From Styela clava (Eukaryota; Chordata; Ascidiacea; Stolidobranchia; Styelidae), in contig NC_135262.1 of NCBI RefSeq assembly GCF_964204865.1, forward strand, positions 4,464,001 to 4,528,000: DNA of 64,000 nucleotides. Reading direction: 5' to 3'. A program made the translations under genes and the position numbers. The notes under the pieces were generated by a model, which saw nothing but the letters and a program-made list of their open reading frames with translations, did no database searches and was not told the DNA's origin. Position 1 is the stretch's first letter. Each line of letters opens with the position of its first letter. Below are positions 33,701 through 44,279 of this stretch, in pieces.

Positions 33701-34606
33701 TTACAGTGCAATATTAAAGAATATATCACTGTGGTAGGGAGATTCGTGTAACCGCTGGTCGATTCATCAAATCCATCTGAAACTATTATCTAGCTAGATA
33801 TTCCTTATACCCTAACGCAGTGTTTCCCAAACTTTTTTGGCCGCGGACCCCTGTTTGAGAATCTTATTTTTGACGAACCCCAATCTATACAGTATGAATT
33901 CCTGTACCTAACAATGAAGAAGTATACGGCTTCATTTGCATGGCAACAACCCATACAATAATGATGTGTTGGATGAGATAATAAATTCGACTCTGAAATA
34001 AGCTTTTCACGTACTTGATTAAAACAAATTGTAAACTCGTTTCGTGGACCGCAGACCATTCAAAATTGGCCCTCCCGGGGGCCGCACATTTTTCTTGTGG
34101 GCCGCATTTGGCCCGCGGGCCAGAAGTTGCACACCCCTGGTGAAGATAAAGTATTATTTCTTTCATTCGTCTAAAGAACAAGTTACAACTTATTTATAGG
34201 TTATCGACAAACGAGAGAATCGTCGAGAAACGCAGAACCAGAAGATTGTCACATCCATGAAGCATGTCGAATGAAACCAACCCCAGCATCGCCCGTTATA
34301 TCATCCCCTACTCAGTCTTTATCCCGAGCATCCATAAATTCTCACAAGTCTGAAAAGCCGGAAAAAGATTCCACTGAAGTTCGAAAATGCCCATCTACCT
34401 ACGAAATGCAGTCCACTCAACGATCGAAAACACCAATATCCACCCGTCCCGCTACCGCAGGAAAGTCAACACAAACCCCTGGATATCTCGTATCAACATT
34501 GCGACCCAATCTTGATTATCCTCACCAGAGTACATCGGAAACCGAAATGAAATCGCTTATGCATAGCAGAAAACATAAAATTGCGAGGCCGAACTGGAAG
34601 CCGTAA
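30765..34606 (+). CDS. Uncharacterised four-exon gene (304 aa)
   Basis: Exons: 30765-30908, 32138-32320, 32914-33094 and 34200-34606. All junctions have GT/AG ends and the phases agree (0, 0, 1), giving an uninterrupted 304-residue protein. The frame is open upstream of the first ATG, and an acceptor-like CAG at 30758 may mark a 5' UTR splice. AATAAA lies at 34731, 125 bp after the stop. The first three exons are helical and charged (VQNYYEEIADNA, FSMFLSLVHDLVEFRRTL, then VIPVAMDCAREVVERIEA), suggesting an alpha-helical or coiled domain. Exon 4 is rich in Ser, Thr, Pro and Lys and ends basic (RKHKIARPNWKP), probably disordered. No signal peptide or membrane segment. No known family was recognised. 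Introns carry hAT-like repeats and two palindromic MITEs. Confidence 0.75.
30986..31267. mobile_element. Degenerate hAT-like element in intron 1
   Basis: Left end CAGCGGTTCTCAAAC and right end TTTGGGAACCATCG, with GGGGGCG motifs near the left. The flanks (TATTCTGAG and TATTAGAG) are an imperfect target copy. A related interior occurs at 39632-39893, ending GTTTGAGAACCCCTG. Confidence 0.55.
32541..32650. mobile_element. Palindromic hAT-like MITE, short form, in intron 2
   Basis: A near-perfect inverted repeat over its whole 110 bp: CTCCTGAAGTATGCGCACC at the left, GGTACGCATACTTCAGGAG at the right, with a second nested inverted pair (CGCACAACCTGAAC). The flanks CACAATTC and CAAAATTC are an 8-bp duplication with one mismatch. 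Confidence 0.82.
33105..33242. mobile_element. Palindromic hAT-like MITE in intron 3
   Basis: Ends CTCCAGAAGTGTGTGTACC and GGTACACACACTACGGGAG. The flanks AAAAATTA (33097-33104) and AAAAATCA (33243-33250) match at 7 of 8 positions. The element begins 10 bp after the exon 3 splice donor. Confidence 0.8.
33822..34138. mobile_element. hAT-derived repeat fragment in intron 3
   Basis: The left part begins CAGTGTTTCCCAAACT with a GCGGACCCC motif; the right part ends GTTGCACACCCCTG after GGCCCGCGGGCC. The two ends differ, so this is probably two abutting or nested elements. Non-coding. Confidence 0.5.
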
Positions 34607-35888
34607 CTAACGCCATGAAGATGTGTTATGTACTCTTATAAAACATACTGCATCGTCAGTGAATTATTTTTTATAAAGATGAGACGCTTAATTGTGATGC
34701 TATATTATGCTTGTACTATACATATACTTCAATAAAGCAAATATATATTCCCACTCGACTGTTCTCCACGTCATGGTAGAAGTTCTTTAAGCCCAGGCTG
34801 GATTGAGTGTTAAACTGCGTCTTACAAGGCTTTCGTCTCCCTAGATCAGCGGTTCTTAACCTTTTTTTTTGTTTTGTGTCCCACTTTTGTTGCACAAAAA
34901 ATTCTTTGGTCCATTAGTTTACTCGTGCAAAGGAAAAACAAAACTTTCTTTCATTTAGATATTTCTACTTTAATGATTGAAATGTAAATTGTCACTCAGT
35001 AGCAAAATCAGCATCATCTGTGTTAGCCAAGTGAATATACCCTCTGTCCATAGGTTTCGGTCGTCCCTTTACACAACTTGATGTAAAGTGGGCGAACATA
35101 ATTAGTTATCTTCATATTGGTACACACACTTCTGGAGCGCCTATTTTTCCAATCGTAACCAAACCAATAAGAGGCCCGTTAATTTTTGAAGTTCAAGACA
35201 GAACGCAATTCGTAAACCGGCTTGAACGTGTTCTGCTCTTACTCTATTTTGCTGCGGAATGGTGAATAAAACTATCCAAAAGCATATAGATTACGCCGGA
35301 GATAGTGCATCAATACGCATTTGACCAGTAAAGTCCAAGATAATTCCGCCAAATTGTAATGAGTGCGTGCACTAGGTGTCATTGTTATTATATTTGGATA
35401 AATTTTCGCATACGATACCTTCGACAAAGTTTATAGCAAATTTAACAAAGTTTGAGCAAAACGTTGAGTTGCCTACCCAATTCAGTTGTGCACTCCTTTT
35501 TTGTATATTACGATTAAAACGTTATCGCGCGTTATCGTGTCTTTCATTTAGATTCATTGTAAAGTAAATTCAGTGTATTTTGGGGGTGACTTCAGTTTTT
35601 CTAAAATCAACTTTTTGAAATATCGCCTGGTTTCTTGGGTTTTCTATTATTCCACTCTATTTGAAATTTGTGTTTCCATGGTCAAAAAATAGTAAATTTT
35701 AATAAAAATTACTGAAAATGTACAATGGCAGATTCAAAGACGATCAAAAACCCGCCGATCAAACGCGCCCGTCGCTATGCTTTTCAACAAGTCGCAAGGG
35801 GGCGACGTAGAGCAGGTTTATGTAGGTTTGAAAAGCACCATATAAAATGAAAAATAAAAACAACCTGATCATATGGGGCCGATTATAA
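34607..35888. other. 3' UTR and spacer; partial repeats
   Basis: AATAAA at 34731-34736 should end the four-exon gene. A hAT-like left end (CAGCGGTTCTTAACC) is at about 34853, and a partial palindromic MITE (reverse orientation) at about 35025-35142. No further gene seen. Confidence 0.5.
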
Positions 35889-36124
35889 GGTACTCCCGGA
35901 GTATGTGAACCAAGATAAAGGACACCTGAACGTAGTATGTGTACCAGGTTAGAGTTAGGTCATAACTTAATTTCAATTTTCCTTATTTTAATTCTATTAT
36001 GAGTTCGGGGACTAGCTAAGTGACTCTCGTAGTGTTCGTACCTGAAATCATGGCCTAACTCTAACCTGGTAAACACACAACGTTCCGGTGTCCGTCATCT
36101 TAGTTCACATACTTCGGGAGTATC
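35889..36124. mobile_element. Palindromic hAT-like MITE, nested form
   Basis: The ends GGTACTCCCGGAGTATGTG and CACATACTTCGGGAGTATC are inverted, with flanks GATTATAA (35881-35888) and GATCATAA (36125-36132), 7 of 8 matching. A second inverted pair (GTACCAGGTTAGAGTTAGG against CCTAACTCTAACCTGG) lies inside, so the element looks like one copy inserted in, or folded onto, another. Confidence 0.75.
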
Positions 36125-36227
36125 GATCATAATTATCAATCTTGGCACGGATAGGGAAGCTTCTTCGATTACACTTTCACGGCACGTTTCAATGTATACG
36201 AACTCTCGTACAATTTTCTTCAAGTAA

Positions 36228-36316
36228 CCGGACGAGAGGTCGTGGTTCGCCATATGGTTAAGCCGTCTTATCGGCTTCTTCTCCCCCGGGATAAATATGT
36301 AAATCCAATCCTATTA
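36228..36316 (+). mobile_element. SINE 3' end fragment
   Basis: GAGAGGTCGTGGTTCGCC, TTAAGCCGTCTTATCGGC and GGGATAAATATGTAAATCC: the last 90 bases of the SINE family only. Confidence 0.75.
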
Positions 36317-37253
36317 GACAAGGCTAAGCTTTCGATTGTCAAAGCAAATGAATATGAGCAAATGATATTATCCCGAACATTATATATATATCACAAGTCA
36401 ACCAGCAGACGCGGCAATATCTAACTGTTAATCATTATTTACTTGTGATACCCAACGGACACATGCTACATAATTTGAAGGACAAATCACAAGTCACGAG
36501 ATCACGATTTCAGTCTTTGAATGACTACATCTGCGCAGCCTCAGGTATGCAAAACAACGTCACTGATTGACCAAAACATAACCACGGCCTGCTTCCAAAA
36601 TTTTACTGTTATTTAAAAAATTGGATTTAAATATTTTGAATTATTTTCATTTTATTGTATATCAAATCAATTCGATTTAATGTCCTCCGTATGAATTAGC
36701 ACAGTAACTTTACTAGAATACATAAAGCGCAAAGTACTTAAATACAACCTTGCTCGAAGCAAAGTCCCGAGCCCTCAATTAAAAGTAAAAGAGTACTGAA
36801 AGAATAAATGCAAGCGACGACTAATGCGTTAAGAACTATATAATACTATAATATGAATTGAAATAATATAAAAAATAGAGAAAATTAATACGTAAAATTA
36901 GGAACCAAATTGATTGAAACTGTGGAAAGAATAAAATATTTTCAATACAAACATCTAACTAAGATATATATATATATCATACATACACAATTGTTCAACT
37001 ACGAAGACTAATGCATTTTGTAGTATGTGACCAAATTCGTAGACTTAAATATACGGCAAAGCTACCATGATGGCGGACAATTTCCAAATGTACTAAGGCG
37101 TATTCAGGGTATTGATGAAGAGGATTGTCTAATGTTCGAATTCTTTGCAGTGAAGTTATTGCATCTAAAACCATTGCTCACGGATGACTTGAAATTTATA
37201 CTTACTCAGTTTGAACTGTCCACTGACATTGCATTTCTGCATATCTTTTAAGT
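36317..37253. other. Non-coding AT-rich spacer
   Basis: No gene, repeat family or regulatory element supported. It holds a short TA microsatellite near 36963-36975. Confidence 0.4.
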
Positions 37254-37717
37254 TTAATAATATAGCGGGATTCGAATTGTATTACAAGCTGCAGGTACTA
37301 TCGACATAGAAGGTACATTCGACACCGCTATCCACTGTTTTCTCTCCAAATCATATTTTTCAACTGACAAAGTCCCATTATTCCCAACTGCGAATAAGAT
37401 TTTGTAATCAACACAAAGGCTGAAGTTGCATCTCGGAATCCTCATTGGAGCCAAATTTGTCCAAGTATTAGTATCGGGGTCAAAAAACTCAGCACTTGAG
37501 ATTTTTTTTCTTCCTCCCGCAACATAGATTCTTCCATTATACACGGTTGCAGCTGGATTATTTCTGACAACATTCATACTTTCCATACGGAGCGGGTACC
37601 AATTAGAAGGGGAATATTTAATTACGTTGGATCCAATGATATAAATATCGTCTCTGACGATAAAATGACTTTGTCCTGAATTTGGAAACCCCTGCCCTCT
37701 TTTCATGACGTCATCGT
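37254..37717 (-). pseudogene. Orphan C-terminal kelch fragment
   Basis: The minus-strand frame (150 aa from the ATG at 37706, open a little further upstream to a stop near 37747) aligns to the last 160 residues of the array kelch proteins: DDIYIIGSNVIKYSPSNW, MNVVRNNPAATVYNGRIYVAG, TWTNLAPMRIPRCNFSLC, LSVEKYDLERKQW. About two and a half kelch repeats are present; BTB and BACK domains are absent. Some GG pairs are weakened (FAVGNNGTL). No matching upstream exon was found out to 39 kb. It may be a terminal exon of a gene with distant 5' exons, but a truncated copy is more likely. It resembles gene 4 more than genes 1-3. Confidence 0.7.
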
Positions 37718-37772
37718 TGAAGAAACAGCATCGATTGGGGCCTCATTGTATGTTATTAGGTATTACTTATTT

Positions 37773-37850
37773 GGTGCTCCCGAAGTATGTGTACCAAGTA
37801 TGTGGCGCACAACCTGAACATAATACCAAGTTAGGAATTATGCTTGTTCC
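37773..37850. mobile_element. Fragment of the palindromic hAT-like MITE
   Basis: GGTGCTCCCGAAGTATGTG, GTACCAAG and GCGCACAACCTGAACA match the left half of the copy at 32541. The right half is lost. Confidence 0.6.
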
Positions 37851-38311
37851 TGTACTGGAAGTTATTACATAAGTTGAATTTATAAGTAATCGGCCATCGC
37901 AATCCGATACCGGTACGGTGAGTCCTGCGATCCCTGAAAATATTGCTGTGCAAACAATACCGCGTTTGCCGCTAATTAAAAAAACAGTTAACTTTTCCGC
38001 GAAAAATAGGGTCACATAGGACCGAGAGGAAATGTCAAAAAATTGGCACTAAAACAAAATATAAACTTACGCAAAATCTCAACCACCGCAAGGTGCGCAA
38101 TTTTTAATTTAAATGACATTATCGCACACATAAAACGAATCCCATAGAAGCCACAGAATGTTTTGAAATAAATAAAAAATAAGCTTTCTAGCGGTGAACC
38201 ACTGAAAATTTTAAATAAGTTGGTCCAATAGTTTATGACGGAAGCAATTTATTCATAACAAATTAATAAAAAGTATATTAACAAAAAGAATGCTCAAATA
38301 TATGGACACAA

Positions 38312-38630
38312 AGGCGCGGCTCATCGTGCTAAGCGTTAGGAATACGCTCGCCGCCGCATCTCTGATTATTCTGCGTGGGTTCGCAGGTTCGAATCCCATG
38401 CGGGATAGTTATGTGCGAGAGGATTGCTCGCCGTCATAGGGTGGTTCACGTAACCGCTGTTCGGTAATGACTTCCTTACCATCAAGTCCATGCTTCCGAA
38501 AAACAAATAACTAACTAATCCCATACCCGACATGGACTGGTAACCGGGCGAGAGGCCGTGGTTTACCACATGGTTATGCCGTCTTATCGGCTTTCCTCTC
38601 CCCTGGGATAAATATGCAAATCTTATCCTA
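38312..38630 (+). mobile_element. tRNA-derived SINE, full length
   Basis: Head GGCGCGGCTCATCGTGCTAA, B box GGTTCGAATCC at 38386-38396, central GGTTCACGTAACCGCTG, CCATCAAGTCCATGCTTCC, CTAACTAATCCCATACCCG, GGTAACCGGGCGAGAGGCC, and tail GATAAATATGCAAATC. It defines the family (about 320 bp) of which nine or more copies or fragments are present in the window. Confidence 0.88.
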
Positions 38631-38835
38631 TGACCAAAGCGAAACAGTAGCCTGCCTTATCTTTTACAGTACCGGTACCGTCAAAAAACTTCCGACTTTC
38701 GTGTAGCAAGAGAGTAGCACGAGAGAGGTTGAAGAACCGCTACAAATAATTTATATTGTTTTTCGAGAGGTCATCACATAAAATTTCATAACATATAAGT
38801 GAAAAACAAATTACATAGCCCGCAGAAACTTTGAA

Positions 38836-39604
38836 ATAAATCAAAGTAAGAGCCTTCTGGCGAGAAATACATTTAACCACTGGAAATATCAACGTAGTTA
38901 AAGAGAAACGCGGTTTTTCTTCATACGACAAGAAGAAAAATACCAACAAGAACAACAACACATTATGTTCAATAAAAGCAATAGCCTTCTTTAAAACCCG
39001 TGCATATTTCATATGCTTTGAGAGAGTGAAATTTGATAATGTGAAGTCTCTGTCCGTTTTGTATTACAATTTTATCAAAACGATCGAGCATAGACCTGAA
39101 TACATGTCCACTGGAACCGGTCCAGCAGTATGTGTACCATATGGAGGTAACTAATTTTGTTCGCCTATTTTACACCAAGTTGTGTAAAGGGACTGAAACG
39201 TATGGGCAGGGGTATATTCACTTGGCTAACACAGACAGTCCCTGAACTCCTAATAGAACTACAATAAGAAAAATCGGAATCAAATTATGGCCTAACCCTA
39301 ACGTGGTAAACGTACTTCGGGAGTACCTCCACTGGAACAGACCCAGCAGAATACAGAAGAACTATTTCACGCTTCAGTGTTCGCGAAAAATTTCCAATTA
39401 ACCTTTCGGTACGCAACATTGGACCGCCTATCGAGAAGGTCTGGAATAAATGTGTGCAGAATCCGGTTGCCGGATTCGTATCCAGCTTGATTTTCATAAT
39501 TTTTCGATACCTGATTGGTCTTGAAAATAAGACTCTTCCGGATTTTGAAAAAATGAAATATTTTGTCGTTGATGGCGTTAGATACGTATTCTCCAATTTT
39601 GGAT
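38836..39604 (+). pseudogene. Unrecognised reading frame split by a MITE
   Basis: An open frame of about 95 codons without a stop runs from 38836 (AFWREIHLTTGNINVV, then TRAYFICFERVKFDNVKSL, HRPEYMSTGT) into the MITE at 39114-39327. Removing the MITE and one copy of the duplicated TCCACTGGAAC restores the same frame (DPAEYRRTISRFSVREKFP, IGPPIEKVWNKCVQNPV, KMKYFVVDGVRYVFSNFG, stop near 39604). A hydrophobic stretch (AGFVSSLIFIIFRYLIGL) could be a membrane segment or buried core. The reconnected frame is open for about 190 codons in AT-rich DNA, which argues for real ancestral coding. The family was not recognised and the 5' end is unknown. Confidence 0.45.
39114..39327. mobile_element. Palindromic hAT-like MITE, long form
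   Basis: Left end GGTCCAGCAGTATGTGTACC, right end CGTACTTCGGGAGTACC. The interior is shared with copies at 18308, 35025 and 50693. It is flanked by an 11-bp direct repeat TCCACTGGAAC, longer than the usual 8 bp in this family. Confidence 0.7.
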
Positions 39605-39939
39605 GACGAAACAATGAACTTTCTGTCGAGGCGTAGAGAATTTTTTGAGGGGGCCTAGAGCAAATTAAAAATGGAAATATTTATTGGATTTCATCTTACC
39701 CACCTTATTTTGGATATTTACATTCTTTATTGTTTAGAGATTGCGATTCCGTCCGCGTATTTTCTGAATAAAACATACTTTTGTCTTACTATCTGTTATA
39801 TGTAGCTTATTGTTAGCTATATACTCATTTTTGAAGTGGCGAGCGAGACTTGACGAATTATAAAAAGGTGGCACGACTTAAAAAGTTTGAGAACCCCTGT
39901 TGTGGAGGATGTGTAAAAGCGATTTCTTGCTCTCGACTA

Positions 39940-40220
39940 CCGTGTTTCCCGAGAATAAAACCTAGCCTAAATTTTGAAAATGATTTTAAAATAAGCTCTC
40001 CCCTTCAAATAAGACCTAGTTAGTCGATAGCGCGAATTTTTTTTTGACTTGTCGATAGCAAGAAATCTCTCCTGCGCGTTTTAATTGATTAATCTAAAAT
40101 GCGTGAGGGAGGAAAAGGTTTTATAGGCAAACGGATTTAAAATTTTGTATATTTAAAATTTTCTACTTTGTAATCTTTGTTTTTGATAAATGGAAATGAA
40201 AGATATCCTTCAAAGGTAAG
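39940..40220. mobile_element. TA-target MITE (CCGTGTTTCC family), right end lost
   Basis: Begins TA-CCGTGTTTCCCGAGAATA; the interior (TTTTGTATATTT, TTTTTGATAAATGG) matches the copies at 3640 and 20002. No right terminal repeat is visible. Confidence 0.55.
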
Positions 40221-40469
40221 CGTAGTATGGAACAGAAAATGATAGCTCGTTGTCAAACGATTTATTGGTATAAACTGGGCACAGTACAGCCTTCGGTGAC
40301 GAACTGTTATTTTCATTATCAAAATTGGTCATCGAAACGATCCGACAGAGTTTTCGCGTCTACCTTTTTATTAATTAATTTGTCATTTTGTTCTCAGATT
40401 ATGAAATATAGAAGGTAATTTTCAACAGTCAAGCAACCCGCCATCCTCTGCGAAACAGGGTGCTGGCAC

Positions 40470-43400
40470 TAGAGATGTACCTATGTATCGATATCTGTCA
40501 TTTTTTTCGGTATCGGTCAAATGTAGACCAATATATTCAGCTTTTTACTCTTATCCAGAAATTTTTAAAATAAGTAAATTGCGGATGTTGAAATTATTTT
40601 TTGGTTATTAAATAGCCGCCACAAGTAGAAATGGGAACATGATTCTGACCTGTTCTAGCTATTTATCAGCCAACCTAGCTCAACTATTTTCGCTGCCAAA
40701 TTTTATTATAATATATGTTATAGGCTATCGACATTTTGATATGAGATGTTAAATATGAAGAAATTTATCAATTGAATAATTTCTCATGTGAAAAATATAA
40801 AATACAACGTTACATTTTCACAAAATCCTACGGAGGCAATAACTCAATGTATCAGTTTGATATAAGACAAGTAAACATTTATTTACTTTACCAACTCATA
40901 GCCAAAACCCATGAGTTTTCTAATTGAACACCGAAATTACTAGCGTCGGTGCACAATTCATCTGAATCAATTAACGCATCTGGATCTCAAACACCAATTC
41001 TCATTGGCTGGGATACCGTAAAAGTGCCTAACTTCAAACATAAATTTTAAACGGCCTTATCTTGACTAAAAAGCGCCGTATATTGCCTATTTCAATTTTT
41101 ATAGCTAGCGCTGTTATGTGTTCATGTATTCTCAGCCTTTTTATTGTTGCATAATCAATTTTTTGTTAAAAAAAACAAAAGTTTTATCGAAAAATAACTG
41201 CCCGCTATGCAACGGCGCAGAGCGTCGCTAGCACTTAAACTATCACCGTCAAAACACCATCATTCGATGGAGGGTGAAACAATGTATATAATTTATCAGA
41301 GTGATCGCAAGATGTCGTACGAGATTTAAATAGGACCTAAAATTCTGAATTATAAATTCCGTTAAAAATATTAAGATTTCAAGCTGCGTCAAAAGTTACT
41401 TCAACCTCACATAGATTATTTTCGCTCACTTCCGAGGCAACGTCACACTGCATCGCAGAAAGGAACTTTGACGCCCGACACAACGACGCCAAATTGACAA
41501 TTTCCGTTTAGAGGGTGTTCCAGTGTAATATTTCTGTATTTTGTTCGGTTCATGTGTGATTATATGCCAAAATTACATTAATGAGAATACATGATTACTT
41601 AGTCATGCATTGCAAGTCAAAATGGCAGTCATAGAATAAAGCCTGGGTGAATTTGATTCACCCGAAGTAAAAATTCATTTATACTTCCCGCAAAAATCAC
41701 GGGGCCAATCCCAATCTTAATTAACGAGATTAAATTGAAGATTAAACTTTACAATTGCGTTCGCCGTGTATTCGATGTCAATTTATCACGTCAATCAATC
41801 AATCAATCAATCAATCTTTTATTTGTCAACACAAAAAACAAGCATATAGAAAACTGTTACAATAAATGAAATATACTGATCATGTTAATTGTGTGACTGG
41901 AGTCGCGAGGGACCTATAAAGGTCTTCAAGCAGCGACACCTAGCTGATGCAGGTTAGTATAAAAAAGTAACTAAATAAGACACAACTACTGAATACCAGT
42001 AGTTGCGGCAGTATACATAATTGAGGCTACTGTGCAGATTATTTAACAAAATAAATGTATAACTATCACGAGAGAATGCACTGAAGAGAGAAAATGAGAG
42101 GACAACAAGAAAAAATAAAGAAAAACTTAGAGAGAATGCAAATTGCACAAAATATTTCTAACAAGTACAATTTTGAAAACTTATATACAAATGAAAAGAG
42201 TGAAAATTACCACTCTGATTAAGTTACAGCGAATAATATATTGCAAACAATACCGGTACGGTATCCTATTATACGTGTATAAAACTTGCAATAAGGGGGA
42301 TAAAATATGACGAGAAAAAAAAACGGTCATAGTATTTGTAAATAACAGTAAACATACTTTCACTGAGTCATTAGGAGTTACCAGATTTAATGCGGCGGGT
42401 ATTCTAGAATTAGACTCCTTGCACTTATTGTTGTTTGCCCGACTTGCTTGACAGCGAGCAATTTGGTAGGCGACACTGTCGAGTACCGGTACGGTACTTC
42501 AATGGTTACAGGAAGAGAGATAGTTACTAATGTATTTATTTTTCAAATTTTTTTTAAACATACCATACGATAGCGATCTAATGGCATTAGGTAAAACATT
42601 CCAGAGCTTTACACCCATATATTTGATTGACTTCTGTGTTCTGCTTGACGAGTATCTTGGGACGTGGAATGAACCGGACGAAGCTGATCTAGTGGAATGG
42701 GAATGGATAGTACTCTGCTTCGTAAAAAATTCAGTGAATGCTATGGGAAGTTTACCATCGAAATATTGATGCATAAGTTTCAATATCTCGATTTCATGAA
42801 TATGACCAAGTTTAACTATGCTGCATCTGTGGTATAAAGGGTCAAGTCTAGACCGAAATGGTGCATTACATACAGCTCGGACGGCTTTATTTTGCAACAC
42901 CTCCAATCTTCTAAGGAGAGTTGTCGAAGCGCTACCCCATGACATAATACCATACTGTACATATGACTGGAAAAGTGAAAAATAGACCATTCGAAGAGCT
43001 GGCATGGTAAGAAATTTTCTTAGTGTAAATAATATTCCGGAAGCACGGGCCACCTTTCCAGCGATGTAGTTAATATGTGTGGCCCATTTTAATTGGTCAT
43101 CAATATAGATGCCAAAGTATTTATAAGAGTTGACATTTTCTAGCTGAGCTTTATCAATGCTAACATGAAACAGAGTTTTATTTTTTTCTTTATTTTTGGG
43201 ACTAATCAATAAGCATTTTGACTTTTCAATATTTATTGTGAGCTTATTACTGGTCATCCAATGTGCAATTTTTTGCATTTCACAGTTCACGTATGAAGAT
43301 AACAGCGTAATATCAAAAACGGTCGAGTATATTAACGACTTTACAAGCCCTATAAAGTATTTCATTGTACAGTAGATTAAAGCAGTTTGCAACAGATTAA

Positions 43401-44232
43401 TTTGCATATGTTATTTCCCGATTAAAATGACTAACGCCCTATCGGGCTGATCTGACGTTACGAAAATAACGAAGAAATGAAACGAATGTGAACATAGCAC
43501 GATGGAAGTTTCAAATAATGCCATTTCGCCGTCACGTTGAGATGTTACATTGCGACGCCGATCGAACGTCGGGTCCTCACGCAACGACGTAATTACGTCA
43601 AGCGCAGCCTCTTTTTCTCCGTACGTCGCAGTTACGCAGTGAGAAAAATGAGTGTCCGAAAGTGGGGCAGTGAAGGATAATGGCCAAATGTCCAGAAAAT
43701 AGATTATTAGATACGTAGTGGACATAACGATCGTTTCAATATTATGTTGTTGTTTTCCTTCGTCAACATCATAATTAAAAAATCGCTTTTCTCTTCGAAT
43801 ACTGGACCAATTGCTTTGAAATTTTCAGTGGATAAAGATCAGCTATTCGTTTTTTTCGCTATGACGTCATTAAAATATTGCCACTGCGTGGCGCTACGTG
43901 TCCAAATATTTGAGCATAGATCTCTTGTTTCAACAGAAAAATGCGAAATTTGCAGGGAATGTAAAGTACCGCATGAATGTTTTACCGAGCAATTTTGGCG
44001 ATGTTTGACCGATTTATTGATGAAAGTAAGGTCATTTTGTCCGAAGTTTGGCGCTTTTATTGTATCTATTTTCAAGCTGAAATATTGTGCACTGTGAATA
44101 ATGACTATTGTTTTAACCCGTTTATCCTGCACACCTAAAGTAATAATTATATAGTATCGGAATAACGTGTCGGTGTCGAAATTGGCGTTTTTTATTGGTA
44201 TCGATGGCAAATGTGGTATCGGTACATCTCTA
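40470..44232. mobile_element. Large hAT-type element, 3.76 kb, carrying a nested LINE
   Basis: The inverted ends TAGAGATGTACC and GGTACATCTCTA are followed inside by TATCGAT/TATCGG-type motifs on both sides. Flanks are GCTGGCAC (40462-40469) and GCCTGGCAC (44233-44241), identical apart from one inserted base. The interior holds the LINE reverse-transcriptase fragment (minus strand) and otherwise no recognisable transposase, so the element is non-autonomous. Confidence 0.75.
41797..43310 (-). mobile_element. LINE 3' fragment: end of reverse transcriptase plus 3' UTR and GATT tail
   Basis: The coding part (stop at 42499) has the region after the RT catalytic core: IAHWMTSNKLTINIEKSK, YKYFGIYIDDQLKWATHI, YFSLFQSYVQYGIMSWG, RRLEVLQNKAVRAVC, then the C-terminal block IKYMGVKLWNVLPNAIR. 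This is typical of CR1/jockey-type non-LTR elements. The catalytic YADD itself and everything upstream are gone (5' truncation near 43310, typical of target-primed insertion). The 3' UTR ends AATAAAAGATTGATTGATTGA at about 41800. Inserted inside the hAT-type element 40470-44232. Confidence 0.85.
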
Positions 44233-44279
44233 GCCTGGCACATCACGATCCATTCAAGAAATTACGATAGGCCTGCAGT

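Noticed and set aside
37027-37251. Plus-strand frame of 74 codons next to the orphan kelch fragment
   Set aside because: No recognisable motif, and it abuts the minus-strand kelch fragment without splice logic; probably chance.
38740-39012. 90-codon minus-strand frame
   Set aside because: The plus strand is open over the same stretch and continues in frame across the excised MITE, which favours plus-strand coding.
41800-41820. Simple-sequence microsatellite (CAAT)n
   Set aside because: It directly follows an AATAAA and a LINE 3' UTR on the minus strand, and is better explained as the LINE's own 3' tail.
43411-43725. Possible N-terminal continuation of the LINE reverse transcriptase
   Set aside because: The 104-codon minus-strand frame has no reverse-transcriptase motifs; the LINE is 5'-truncated near 43310.
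43744-44097. 117-codon plus-strand frame
   Set aside because: It lies inside the hAT-type element 40470-44232, has no recognisable transposase motif, and overlaps an equally long minus-strand frame.
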